DNA from: Gammaproteobacteria bacterium
Lineage (GTDB): Bacteria; Pseudomonadota; Gammaproteobacteria; Halothiobacillales; Halothiobacillaceae
Length of the DNA: 11,719 nucleotides
Assembly (NCBI GenBank): GCA_029335925.2
Contig: JARJMX020000008.1
Location: 1-11,719 of the forward strand
Direction: 5' to 3'
Shown here one piece after another: positions 1-6,872 of this stretch. Position numbers and translations under genes: made by a program. The notes below the pieces were generated by a model that was not told the origin of the DNA, searched no databases, and saw nothing but the letters and a program-made list of their open reading frames with translations. Each line of letters starts with the position of its first letter. Position 1 is the first letter of the stretch.

Positions 1-415
1 GTGTTATGGCGGCGAGTAGGTTGTCGCGCTTGTCTTCCAGCAGGGCCTCGTCGGTCAGGGTTCCGGGGGTGATGATGCGCACCACCTTACGCTCCACCGG
101 GCCCTTGCTGGTGGCTGGATCGCCGATCTGCTCGCAAATCGCCACCGACTCGCCCATCTTCACCAGGCGGGCGAGGTAGCTCTCGGCTGCGTGGTAGGGC
201 ACGCCCGCCATCGGGATCGGCTCGCCCGCGGACTGACCGCGGTGGGTGAGGGTCAGGTCGAGCAGGGCCGCCACCTTACGGGCGTCTTCATAAAACAGCT
301 CGTAGAAGTCACCCATGCGGTAAAACAGCAGGGTGTCGGGGAAATCCGCCTTGAGCGTCAGGTACTGGCGCATCATCGGCGTGTGGGCGGAAAGATCCAG
401 CGTCGGCTTGTGCAT
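1..415 (-). CDS. mutS: DNA mismatch repair protein MutS, N-terminal part (runs off left edge)
   Basis: MutS recognises mismatches and small loops in DNA and recruits MutL. Only the first 138 codons are present, out of about 850 in the family. They cover the mismatch-recognition domain. Visible signatures are HTPMMRQYL near residue 11, [11 protein letters not shown] at about 31-41 with the mismatch-stacking Phe-X-Glu pair at F37/E39, [15 protein letters not shown], and [25 protein letters not shown] cut here into its parts [11 protein letters not shown] and [16 protein letters not shown]. The ATG at 415 gives the family's usual N-terminal length, and an in-frame TAG lies five codons upstream, so no longer start is possible. 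No good Shine-Dalgarno sequence precedes it. It is divergent from pncC, with 38 bases between the two start codons, so each promoter probably lies in the other's leader or coding region. Confidence 0.97.
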   Translation of the reverse strand, partial: MHKPTLDLSAHTPMMRQYLTLKADFPDTLLFYRMGDFYELFYEDARKVAALLDLTLTHRGQSAGEPIPMAGVPYHAAESYLARLVKMGESVAICEQIGDPATSKGPVERKVVRIITPGTLTDEALLEDKRDNLLAAIT

Positions 416-453
416 AATCAGGGCATTCTAACCGCGAGATCCGGGGGTGCGCG

Positions 454-951
454 ATGAACAATGAAAAGCGGATTGGCGAGCTGGCACAGCAGCTTGGCGC
501 CTTGCTGGTGCAGCAGGGCATGATGATGGCGACGGCGGAGTCCTGCACCGGCGGCTGGCTGGCTAAGGCGGTGACCGATGTGGCGGGCAGCTCCAACTGG
601 TTTGATCGTGGCTTTGTCACCTACAGCAATGCCGCCAAGCAGGACATGCTGGGGGTGAGGCGAGAGACACTGGAGGAGCATGGTGCGGTCAGCGAGGCGA
701 CGGTCCGGGCGATGGCCGAAGGCGCCTTGTTGCACAGTTTGGCGGACGTGAGCGTAGCCATCAGCGGCATTGCCGGGCCGGGCGGGGCCACGCCCACCAA
801 GCCGGTCGGAACGGTGTGGATGGCCTGGTCACGGCGTCACGGTGAGACGATGACGCGGCACTTCCTGTTTGCTGGAGATCGCGAGGCGGTGCGCGCCCAA
901 GCGGTCATGGCCGCCTTGGAGGGGCTGCTGGCGATGTTCGGAAGCACGTGA
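454..951 (+). CDS. pncC: Nicotinamide-nucleotide amidohydrolase (CinA C-terminal family)
   Basis: This is a stand-alone CinA C-terminal domain of 165 residues, the usual length for PncC/YgaD. The family hydrolyses nicotinamide mononucleotide to nicotinate mononucleotide and ammonia, in the cytoplasm, recycling the NMN made by DNA ligase. Visible family blocks are TAESCTGGWLA (27-37), whose Ser is the proposed catalytic residue, GFVTYSNAAK (53-62), SGIAGPGG (104-111) and KPVGTVW (116-122). The N-terminal MoCF-like domain of full-length CinA is absent, as is normal for this subfamily. The ATG at 454 has a G-rich Shine-Dalgarno-like stretch (GGGGG, 443-447) six bases upstream. Its neighbour to the left is mutS, a common gammaproteobacterial arrangement. 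recA, which often follows, is replaced here by yjbQ. Confidence 0.95.
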   Translation: MNNEKRIGELAQQLGALLVQQGMMMATAESCTGGWLAKAVTDVAGSSNWFDRGFVTYSNAAKQDMLGVRRETLEEHGAVSEATVRAMAEGALLHSLADVSVAISGIAGPGGATPTKPVGTVWMAWSRRHGETMTRHFLFAGDREAVRAQAVMAALEGLLAMFGST

Positions 952-990
952 GGATGTGATCTTCCCCCATAATGTCCAGAACACGGACCT

Positions 991-1025
991 GGATGCGCTC
1001 TGTATTGGTCTCAATCAGAGCATCC
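991..1025. repeat. Bulged inverted repeat between pncC and yjbQ
   Basis: Three nested complementary arm pairs surround a four-base loop. GGATGC (991-996) pairs with GCATCC (1020-1025), TCTG (999-1002) with CAGA (1016-1019), and ATTG (1004-1007) with CAAT (1012-1015). GC (997-998) and T (1003) are bulged on the left arm only. That is 14 base pairs in 35 bases. No T-run follows on the plus strand, so it is not a standard intrinsic terminator. It could be a leader or mRNA-processing hairpin, or a degenerate operator. Its function is unknown. Confidence 0.5.
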
Positions 1026-1075
1026 GCCATGAAGGAGAGGCGAAAATCTTTGCGAATGCCAGTCATGCTGGAGCC

Positions 1076-1102
1076 TTGGTCTGTACCTGCTCAGAATATA
1101 AC
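1076..1102 (+). promoter_or_regulatory. Weak candidate promoter for yjbQ-mnmC
   Basis: TTGGTC (1076-1081) and TATAAC (1097-1102) resemble the -35 and -10 boxes, but the spacer is 15 bases, shorter than the ideal 17. It sits in the pncC-yjbQ gap, 27 bases ahead of the yjbQ start. The A+T-rich patch around 1093-1108 is unusual for this DNA. Read-through from pncC is an alternative. Confidence 0.25.
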
Positions 1103-1129
1103 GAATTTTGCGATTCAGACAGGAATGAA

Positions 1130-1543
1130 ATGCGGCAAAGCATCATACGGCTTGCGACACGCGGGCGCGGCACCCAAGACATCACGCCACTGGTAGAGCG
1201 TATAGTGCAGGAGAGCGGTTTGCGCACGGGCCTGTGCCACCTGTTCGTGCGCCATACCAGCTGTGCACTGATGATCTGCGAGAACGCCTCGCCCGAGGTG
1301 CGCGCGGACATCGAGGGTTGGTTCGTGCGCACTGTGCCGGATGGCGATCCCCGCTACCAGCACGATCTGGAGGGCCCGGACGACATGGCCGCCCACCTGC
1401 GCACGATGCTCACCGAGGTGAGCCTGACGGTGCCTATTGTCGACGGTGTGCTCGGCCTCGGCACCTGGCAGGGGCTCTACCTGTATGAACACCGCACCAA
1501 GCCACATACCCGCGAAATCGTGGTGACTCTGCATGGCGAATGA
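1130..1543 (+). CDS. yjbQ: YjbQ / UPF0047 family protein (secondary thiamine-phosphate synthase type)
   Basis: This is a 137-residue protein of the compact UPF0047 fold. E. coli YjbQ shows weak thiamine-phosphate synthase activity, but the physiological role is unsettled. Family landmarks are RGRGTQDIT (11-19), LFVRHTSCAL (38-47) with H42, ENASPEVRADIE (51-62), RYQHDLEGPDDMAAHLR (75-91) with H78 and H89, and GVLGLGTWQGLYLYEHR (106-122). The histidines and the LGTWQ block are the family's conserved putative active-site elements. The frame stays open back into pncC (to 869), but homology starts only near 1130. The ATG there has AGGA (1121-1124) five bases upstream, so I chose it. Its last 11 bases overlap the start of mnmC, so the two are probably translated together. 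Confidence 0.88.
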   Translation: MRQSIIRLATRGRGTQDITPLVERIVQESGLRTGLCHLFVRHTSCALMICENASPEVRADIEGWFVRTVPDGDPRYQHDLEGPDDMAAHLRTMLTEVSLTVPIVDGVLGLGTWQGLYLYEHRTKPHTREIVVTLHGE

Positions 1544-3530
1544 GAGCTTTTCTCCAGCGCGGCTTGAGCTGGATGGACACGGCGTGCCCCGAAGCCTCGA
1601 CTACGGCGACGTCTACTACTCCGCCGATGGTGGCCTGGCCGAGACCAGTTACGTCTTCCTGCAGGGCAACGGCTTGCCGGAGCGCTGGCTGAACCGGGAG
1701 CGCTTTGTCATCGGCGAGACCGGTTTTGGCACCGGACAGAACGTATTGGCGGCCGCCCGACTGTTCCTCGACACTGCCCCCGGGCATGCCCGTTTGCACG
1801 TGGTGACGGTGGAGAAGCATCCGATCCCCAAGGACGACCTCAAGCGGCTGTACCCCGCCGAGCACCCCTTGGCGGACTTAGCGGACGAGTTGATCGCGAA
1901 CTACCCCGACCTGATCCCAGGCAGTCACCGCGTGGAATTGGCGGGTGGCCGCGTTCACCTCACCCTGCTGTTTGGCGATGCGCTGGAGATCCTGCCTTTG
2001 GCCCGCGCACGGGTGGACGCCTGGTTTCTGGATGGCTTTGCTCCGGCAAAGAACCCGGCGATGTGGCAACCGCCGCTGTTTGAGGCCATAGCCCGCTTGT
2101 CCGCTCCCGGGGCGACCTTCGCCACCTTCACCTGTGCGCGCATGGTGCGCGACGGACTGGCCGCGGCAGGATTCGCGTTTGATAAGCGCGCAGGGTTCGG
2201 GCGCAAGCGAGAGATGTTGGTGGGGCATCTGGCGGGTGAGAGTCCCTCCGAGGATGATCGGCCTTGGTTCCCGCGCGGGAGTCCTGCCGCATCCCGCGAG
2301 GCCGTCGTCATCGGTGCGGGTATAGCCGGGGCCTCGGTCGCGCGACGCTTGGCCGAGCGCGGCTGGACGGTCCGGGTGCTGGAGCGCCATGCGCTGCCGG
2401 CCCAGGAAGCCTCAGGCAACCACGCCGGCATTCTGCTGCCTGTGCTGAGTGCAGAGTGGAATAACCTCAGCCGCCTCGCCAGCCTCGGGTTGGGCTACGC
2501 ACGGCGCACCCTCCATCGGCTGGCGCGCCAGCATCCTAAGATCGACTGGCATCCGACCGGTGTGCTGCGGCTGGCCCGCAACGAACGCCATGCCGCACAG
2601 CAGCTCAAGATCGCCGCACGCCTGAACCTTCCTGCGGATTTCGCCCGCTGGGTCGAGCCTGAGGAGGGCTCATCCCTGATCGGGGCACGGGTGGAGCAGC
2701 CAGGCTGGTGGTTTCCCGGGGGCGGCTGGGTCAATCCGCCCAATACCGTGCGCGCGCTGCTCGATCATTCCGGCATTGAGCTTACGACCTCGGTGGGGGT
2801 GAAGCACATCGAGCGCGCCGGGGAACGCTGGCGGGTGTGGGATGAAGGCGGAAGCTGCGTAGCCGAGACCGGCACCTTGATCCTGGCCAATGCCTGCGCG
2901 GTGAATAAGTTGCTGCCGGGCGCCTTGCCGCTCGATCCGGTGCGCGGCCAGATCAGCCTCACTCCGGCGTTTGCAGGACGGGACCTGCATGCGGTGGCCT
3001 GCCGCGAGGGATATGTGATCCCCGCGCGTGAGGGGCTGCACTGCTTCGGCGCAAGCTTTGCCCACGGTGTGTTTGATCTGGCTCTGCGCCTTGAGGATCA
3101 CCTCGGCAACATCGAGCGCCTGGAAAGCATCCTGCCGGACTGGGCTGGGCTTACACCGGAACGCCTTACCGGGCGGGTCAGCCACCGCTGCGCCACGCCC
3201 GACCGCCTACCTGTGGCCGGCCCGTTGCACGATGCGCAGGCCTTCCGTCAGGACTTTGAGGGCCTTCATCTTGGCTGGCCGGCCCGGCGTTTTGGACCGG
3301 CGCAGCTTTATCCCGGCCTGTGGGTGACCACCGGCCATGGCGCGCGCGGGCTGGTGTGGTCCGCGCTGCTTGGCGAACTGATTGCAAGCGCTCTTGCAGG
3401 CGACCCCTTGCCCCTGACCGTGGACCTCGAGCACGCCGTTCATCCGGCACGTTTTGACTATCGCCAGATGCGCCTTGCCCCCGAGCATCGGCAGCCGTGG
3501 GCAGTCGCGGCGGGGAAGGATCGACTTTAG
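1533..3530 (+). CDS. mnmC: tRNA 5-methylaminomethyl-2-thiouridine biosynthesis bifunctional protein MnmC
   Basis: MnmC finishes the wobble uridine 34 modification made by MnmEG. Its FAD domain removes the carboxymethyl group from cmnm5(s2)U to give nm5(s2)U, and its methyltransferase domain methylates that to mnm5(s2)U using SAM. The 665 residues match the bifunctional family (about 670). The N-terminal methyltransferase has the SAM motif GETGFGTGQN at 61-70 and the catalytic-region block FLDGFAPAKNPAMW at 165-178. The C-terminal oxidoreductase begins with VVIGAGIAGASVARRLAERG (about 258-277), the dinucleotide-binding GxGxxG, followed by an acidic residue-bearing VLERH. It has GQISLTP, RVSHRCATPDRLPVAGP and the late TTGHGARGLVWS FAD-contact block. 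The start ATG lies inside the yjbQ end. No frameshift or missing motif was seen. It converges with the amidotransferase gene. Confidence 0.97.
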   Translation: MANESFSPARLELDGHGVPRSLDYGDVYYSADGGLAETSYVFLQGNGLPERWLNRERFVIGETGFGTGQNVLAAARLFLDTAPGHARLHVVTVEKHPIPKDDLKRLYPAEHPLADLADELIANYPDLIPGSHRVELAGGRVHLTLLFGDALEILPLARARVDAWFLDGFAPAKNPAMWQPPLFEAIARLSAPGATFATFTCARMVRDGLAAAGFAFDKRAGFGRKREMLVGHLAGESPSEDDRPWFPRGSPAASREAVVIGAGIAGASVARRLAERGWTVRVLERHALPAQEASGNHAGILLPVLSAEWNNLSRLASLGLGYARRTLHRLARQHPKIDWHPTGVLRLARNERHAAQQLKIAARLNLPADFARWVEPEEGSSLIGARVEQPGWWFPGGGWVNPPNTVRALLDHSGIELTTSVGVKHIERAGERWRVWDEGGSCVAETGTLILANACAVNKLLPGALPLDPVRGQISLTPAFAGRDLHAVACREGYVIPAREGLHCFGASFAHGVFDLALRLEDHLGNIERLESILPDWAGLTPERLTGRVSHRCATPDRLPVAGPLHDAQAFRQDFEGLHLGWPARRFGPAQLYPGLWVTTGHGARGLVWSALLGELIASALAGDPLPLTVDLEHAVHPARFDYRQMRLAPEHRQPWAVAAGKDRL

Positions 3531-3652
3531 GTCGTTGCACAATCCGCTGCAGCACCCCTTGAGTGTAAAAGCGGCACTCCGCCTGCTCGGCACTGAAAAA
3601 TCGGCTCGGCAGCGGGCCTTCTACAGGCAGGAGGCTTGCCCCCCAAGGCAGG

Positions 3653-5434
3653 CTAGCCCGGCCGCCGGTCTACATTGCGTTGGAACCACAGCTCCAGCAG
3701 GGCCAAGTGCCAGAGCTTGCTGCCCAGCAGGCGAGTAAAGTGCTGGTCGGGTTCGCTCAAGAGCTTGTTCACGTAGGCGCGCTCGTACAGCCCGCGTTCG
3801 CGGCAGGCCTGGCTGTTGAGGATGTCGCGCATGAAATCGAGGAACGCGCCGCGCACGAACTTGAGCGCAGGCACCGGGAAATAGCCCTTGGGCCGATCGA
3901 TCACGCCATCCGGAATCATGCCGCGCGCAACCTTCTTGAGGATGCCCTTGCCGCCATCGGCGATCTTGAGCTTCGGCGGGATCTGCATCGCCAATTCGAC
4001 CAGCTCGTGGTCGAGGAAGGGCACACGAGCCTCCAGGCCCCAGGCCATGGTCATGTTGTCCACGCGCTTGATGGGGTCGTCCACAATCAAGGTGGTGACA
4101 TCGAAGGCCAGCACGCGGTCGATGAAGGTGTCACCCCGAAGGGCGGCGAGGCGCTCGCTGACGAGCCGGCCGGTGTGGTCCTCGCCACGGTAGGGCGGGG
4201 TGACCATGCCCTGGAACTCGGCGTCGTCGCGGTCGAAATAGTACGGGGCGAAGCGTTCCAGGTCCGTCCCCTGGGCGGCGGCCATCTTGGGATACCAGAA
4301 GTAGCCTGCGAACACCTCGTCCGCCCCCTGGCCGCTCTGCACCACCTTGACGTGCTGGCTGACCTGCTCGGCCAGAAGATAAAAGGCGACCGCGTCCTGG
4401 CCGACCATCGGCTCGCTCATTGCATCGACAGCTTCCGGCAGGCGGGTGAGCACCTGGTCGTTGGGGATGTGGATCTTGGTGTGCTGCGTGCCGAAGCGCT
4501 CGACCACGAGGTCGGAGTATTCGAACTCGCTGCCTTTCTCCTCCGGCTGGTCCTCAAAGCCAATCGAGAAGGTGCGGGGGAGGGTACCGTGGGCGGCCAA
4601 GAGACCCACCAAGAGGCTGGAATCGAGCCCGCCGGAGAGCAGCACACCCACAGGCACATCGGCAATGGCCTGATGGCGGGCGGTGGTCTCCACCAGCTTG
4701 CCGCGCAGGGCCTCGACCCATTCGTCCTCGCTCAGCTCGTCGGTCGGACGGTGGGCGGTCAGTTCCCAGTAGCGGGAAAGCTGTTCCGTGCCGTCGATGT
4801 CGATGCGCAGCATGTGCGCGGGTGGCAGCTTGCGGATGCCGTTTAACACCGTGCGCGGCGCGGGCACCACCGCGTGCAGGGTGAACTGGTGGTGCAGGGC
4901 GACGGGGTCGATGGAGGGATCCACACCGCCTGCCGCCAGCAGGGCCTGGCTGCTCGATGCAAAGCGGATACGTGCGCCATCCTTGCTGTAGTAGAGCGGC
5001 TTGATGCCGAAGCGGTCGCGCACCAGCCACAGGCGGCGGGAGGCCATCTCCCAGAGGGCGAAGACGAACATGCCGCGGAAGTGCTTCACACACTCCGGGC
5101 CCCATTCGGCCCAGGCACGCAAGATGACCTCGGTATCGCCGCTGGAGTTGAAGCGGTAGCCGCGATGGCGCAGCTCGTGGCGCAGCTCCGGGTGATTGTA
5201 GATTGTGCCGTTGAACGCCAGCACAAGTCCCGCCTCACGGTCCACCATGGGCTGGTGGCCGTGGATGGACAGATCGAGGATGGACAGACGCTGGTGGCCA
5301 AGCCCTAAGGGTCCGTCGCTGAAACTGCCGGCGTGGTCCGGGCCGCGCCGCGCCACCTGGCCCATCATGCGGGCGAGGGCGGAAAGGTCTGCCTGCTGGC
5401 CATCGAAACGCAATTCACCTGCAATGCCGCACAT
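3653..5434 (-). CDS. Asparagine-synthetase-family glutamine amidotransferase, N-acetylglutaminylglutamine amidotransferase-like
   Basis: Starting at MCGIAG leaves Cys2 as the class II glutaminase nucleophile after Met removal; a longer in-frame start at 5512 would bury it. The chosen ATG has a perfect AGGAGG ten bases upstream. The glutaminase half (593 residues total) keeps R49, N75-G76 in FNGTIYN, and GDTEV (99-103). The synthetase half has the ATP PP-loop SGGLDSS (267-273), SGQGADEVFAGY (367-378), and the block RVDNMTMAWGLEARVPFLDH. The opening MCGIAGELRFDG, the segment HAVVPAPRT, and SEPMV with the KVVQSGQGADE and KGYFPVP blocks resemble the 'trio' amidotransferase that converts N-acetylglutaminylglutamine to its amide, a compatible solute. 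Ordinary AsnB (aspartate to asparagine) remains possible. The partner synthetase and peptidase of that trio are not seen here. It is the last gene of the leftward cluster, 52 bases after the GTPase. Confidence 0.88.
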   Translation of the reverse strand: MCGIAGELRFDGQQADLSALARMMGQVARRGPDHAGSFSDGPLGLGHQRLSILDLSIHGHQPMVDREAGLVLAFNGTIYNHPELRHELRHRGYRFNSSGDTEVILRAWAEWGPECVKHFRGMFVFALWEMASRRLWLVRDRFGIKPLYYSKDGARIRFASSSQALLAAGGVDPSIDPVALHHQFTLHAVVPAPRTVLNGIRKLPPAHMLRIDIDGTEQLSRYWELTAHRPTDELSEDEWVEALRGKLVETTARHQAIADVPVGVLLSGGLDSSLLVGLLAAHGTLPRTFSIGFEDQPEEKGSEFEYSDLVVERFGTQHTKIHIPNDQVLTRLPEAVDAMSEPMVGQDAVAFYLLAEQVSQHVKVVQSGQGADEVFAGYFWYPKMAAAQGTDLERFAPYYFDRDDAEFQGMVTPPYRGEDHTGRLVSERLAALRGDTFIDRVLAFDVTTLIVDDPIKRVDNMTMAWGLEARVPFLDHELVELAMQIPPKLKIADGGKGILKKVARGMIPDGVIDRPKGYFPVPALKFVRGAFLDFMRDILNSQACRERGLYERAYVNKLLSEPDQHFTRLLGSKLWHLALLELWFQRNVDRRPG

Positions 5435-5444
5435 CCGAATGCAT

Positions 5445-5450
5445 CCTCCT
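5445..5450 (-). promoter_or_regulatory. Ribosome binding site fixing the amidotransferase start
   Basis: AGGAGG on the minus strand lies ten bases before the ATG at 5434. It supports starting the protein at MCG, so that the catalytic cysteine is exposed, rather than at the upstream in-frame ATG codons at 5455 or 5512. Confidence 0.75.
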
Positions 5451-5486
5451 GTCATGAGCGAAGGATGGTAGCAGGCCACGCGCTTT

Positions 5487-6872
5487 TCATGGCGTGGGCG
5501 GCTCTTCCGCAAGCTGTTTGGCCAGCTCCGCGATGGCCTTCTCGCGCGCGGCCTCCGGTTGGAAGCCCTCGTTGAGCGCAGACCACTGCGGATGCTGGCG
5601 TGCGGACTGGAGGGCTTTGGGCAGCGGCCCTGTGCGCCAGCGCTTCACGTCCGGGGCTTCGAGCCGGAGGGGCTCGATCGCTGCATGGCCACGTCGGTCG
5701 AGGGCCGCGAGCAGCCAACGCTGGCGCACGGCCAAGAGGCGCAGGATGGCGTCGTCCACGGTCAGGCTGCGGAAGCCGCGCAGCCTGCCGACGAGACGCT
5801 CGCCATAATGGCCGAACACCTGCCACAAGCCGCCCGCAACGGCGCCTGCCACGGTGGCCGCGCCGAGCGTGAGTCCGCCGACGATCAGGTCGATGCCGAT
5901 GCCGGTGATGGCCCCCGCCACTGCCCCCTTTCCCAGGTGTATCCCCATGCCACGCAGGGCGTCAGGACTGAACAGATCTTCTTTCCAGCGCCCCTCGACC
6001 AGGGGGATGGCCGCCATGTCGACGTCGCCGGGGCGAAAGCGGTAAAGCTTAAGCAGGGCGGCGACGCAGGCCTGCTCACGCTGCCGGATGCGCTCGCGCA
6101 GCAGCTCGACCTGCCGGCGGATTGCCTCCTCCTCATCATGCTTGACCATCACGCGGCAGGCGGCGACGTCGATCAGCAACTCGGCGATGAGACGATAGCC
6201 CGCGGCCATGCGCTCGCGCGCCTCCGCCTCGCGGGCCTTCAGCAGGCGTTCGAGCGGCAGGCGATGGGCATCGAGCAGGGTGATGAGCTTTTCCAGCAGG
6301 CGGCGCTCGCCATCGACCTCCGGGGCCACGGTGTCGAAGCGGACCATGACGTGCAGGCCAAGCCGGGCCAAGGCCTCGCGCCATTCCATCTCGCGGCTCG
6401 CGGGACTGTGCACGAAGTTGAGTACGGGTAGCAGGGGGCGGGCGCAGGCGGCGAACAGGGTCAACTCGTCGCGGTATTTGGCCAGCACCGGGTCGCGCGC
6501 GTCGATGACGACCAGCGCCGCGTCGCTCTTTCGCAATTGACGCAATACCTTGGCCTCCTGCTCAAAACGCTCGGTGGCAAGGGGCGAGTGCAGGAAGCGC
6601 TCGATACGGTCTGGTCCGTCCAGCCGCTCCCCCGGCTTCACCAGACTTTCCACGGCCGCAAGCAGCCCCATGGCATCCTCCATCCCCGGGGTGTCGTAGA
6701 GCTCGATGATCGGCTCGCCTTCGACCAGCAGGCGTGCACCTTCGACATGGCGGGTGGTGCTTGGTCGGGCAGAGACCTCACCGAAGTCCGTATCGCGGGT
6801 TAGGGTGCGCAGCAGCGAGGTCTTGCCGGTGTTGGTGTGTCCGACGACGGCGAGGTGCAGGGGTGTGCTCAT
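5487..6872 (-). CDS. GTPase with DUF3482-type C-terminal region
   Basis: This 461-residue protein has an N-terminal small GTPase domain of the TrmE/Era-like class. G1/P-loop is GHTNTGKTS (11-19), the switch region is RPSTTRHVEG (36-45), and G3 is DTPG (60-63) within IIELYDTPGMEDA. The strand VVIDARDP (121-128) follows. The expected NKxD (G4) is not intact: the matching position reads LNFVHS (151-156), so guanine specificity may differ. Residues 200-275 are helical and charged. Residues 310-366 form a Gly/Ala-rich stretch with small-residue spacing (GKGAVAGAITGIG, VGGLTLGAATVAGAVAGG), suggesting membrane insertion or packing. The C-terminus (about 367-460) is charged. It overlaps the upstream membrane-protein gene by ATGA, with GGAG eight bases before its start. 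The pairing matches DUF2868/DUF3482 partners found together in many proteobacteria. Function unknown. Confidence 0.85.
   Translation of the reverse strand: MSTPLHLAVVGHTNTGKTSLLRTLTRDTDFGEVSARPSTTRHVEGARLLVEGEPIIELYDTPGMEDAMGLLAAVESLVKPGERLDGPDRIERFLHSPLATERFEQEAKVLRQLRKSDAALVVIDARDPVLAKYRDELTLFAACARPLLPVLNFVHSPASREMEWREALARLGLHVMVRFDTVAPEVDGERRLLEKLITLLDAHRLPLERLLKAREAEARERMAAGYRLIAELLIDVAACRVMVKHDEEEAIRRQVELLRERIRQREQACVAALLKLYRFRPGDVDMAAIPLVEGRWKEDLFSPDALRGMGIHLGKGAVAGAITGIGIDLIVGGLTLGAATVAGAVAGGLWQVFGHYGERLVGRLRGFRSLTVDDAILRLLAVRQRWLLAALDRRGHAAIEPLRLEAPDVKRWRTGPLPKALQSARQHPQWSALNEGFQPEAAREKAIAELAKQLAEEPPTP

Noticed and set aside
1000..1018. Possible LexA (SOS) box in the gap after pncC
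   Set aside because: CTG and CAG are 13 bases apart instead of 10 and the centre lacks the alternating TA pattern.
869..1129. N-terminal extension of yjbQ back into pncC
   Set aside because: The frame is open but overlaps pncC. UPF0047 homology begins near 1130, where a Shine-Dalgarno and ATG are present.
3531..3652. Terminator between the convergent mnmC and amidotransferase genes
   Set aside because: Only weak stems were found (GAGTG/CACTC at about 3560-3578 and GGCTTGCC/GGCAGGCT at about 3632-3653, the latter with G-T pairs). Neither is followed by a T-run on the right strand.
3680..4846. 388-codon open frame on the plus strand
   Set aside because: It is antisense to the amidotransferase, whose motifs are complete. 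Long opposite-strand frames are expected in high-GC genes, and the translation shows no known motif.
5476..5497. CCACGC/GCGTGG hairpin between the GTPase and amidotransferase genes
   Set aside because: Six pairs with a ten-base loop and no T-run; too weak to call an attenuator or terminator.
5559..6431. 290-codon plus-strand open frame
   Set aside because: It is antisense to the GTPase, which has P-loop and DTPG on the minus strand.
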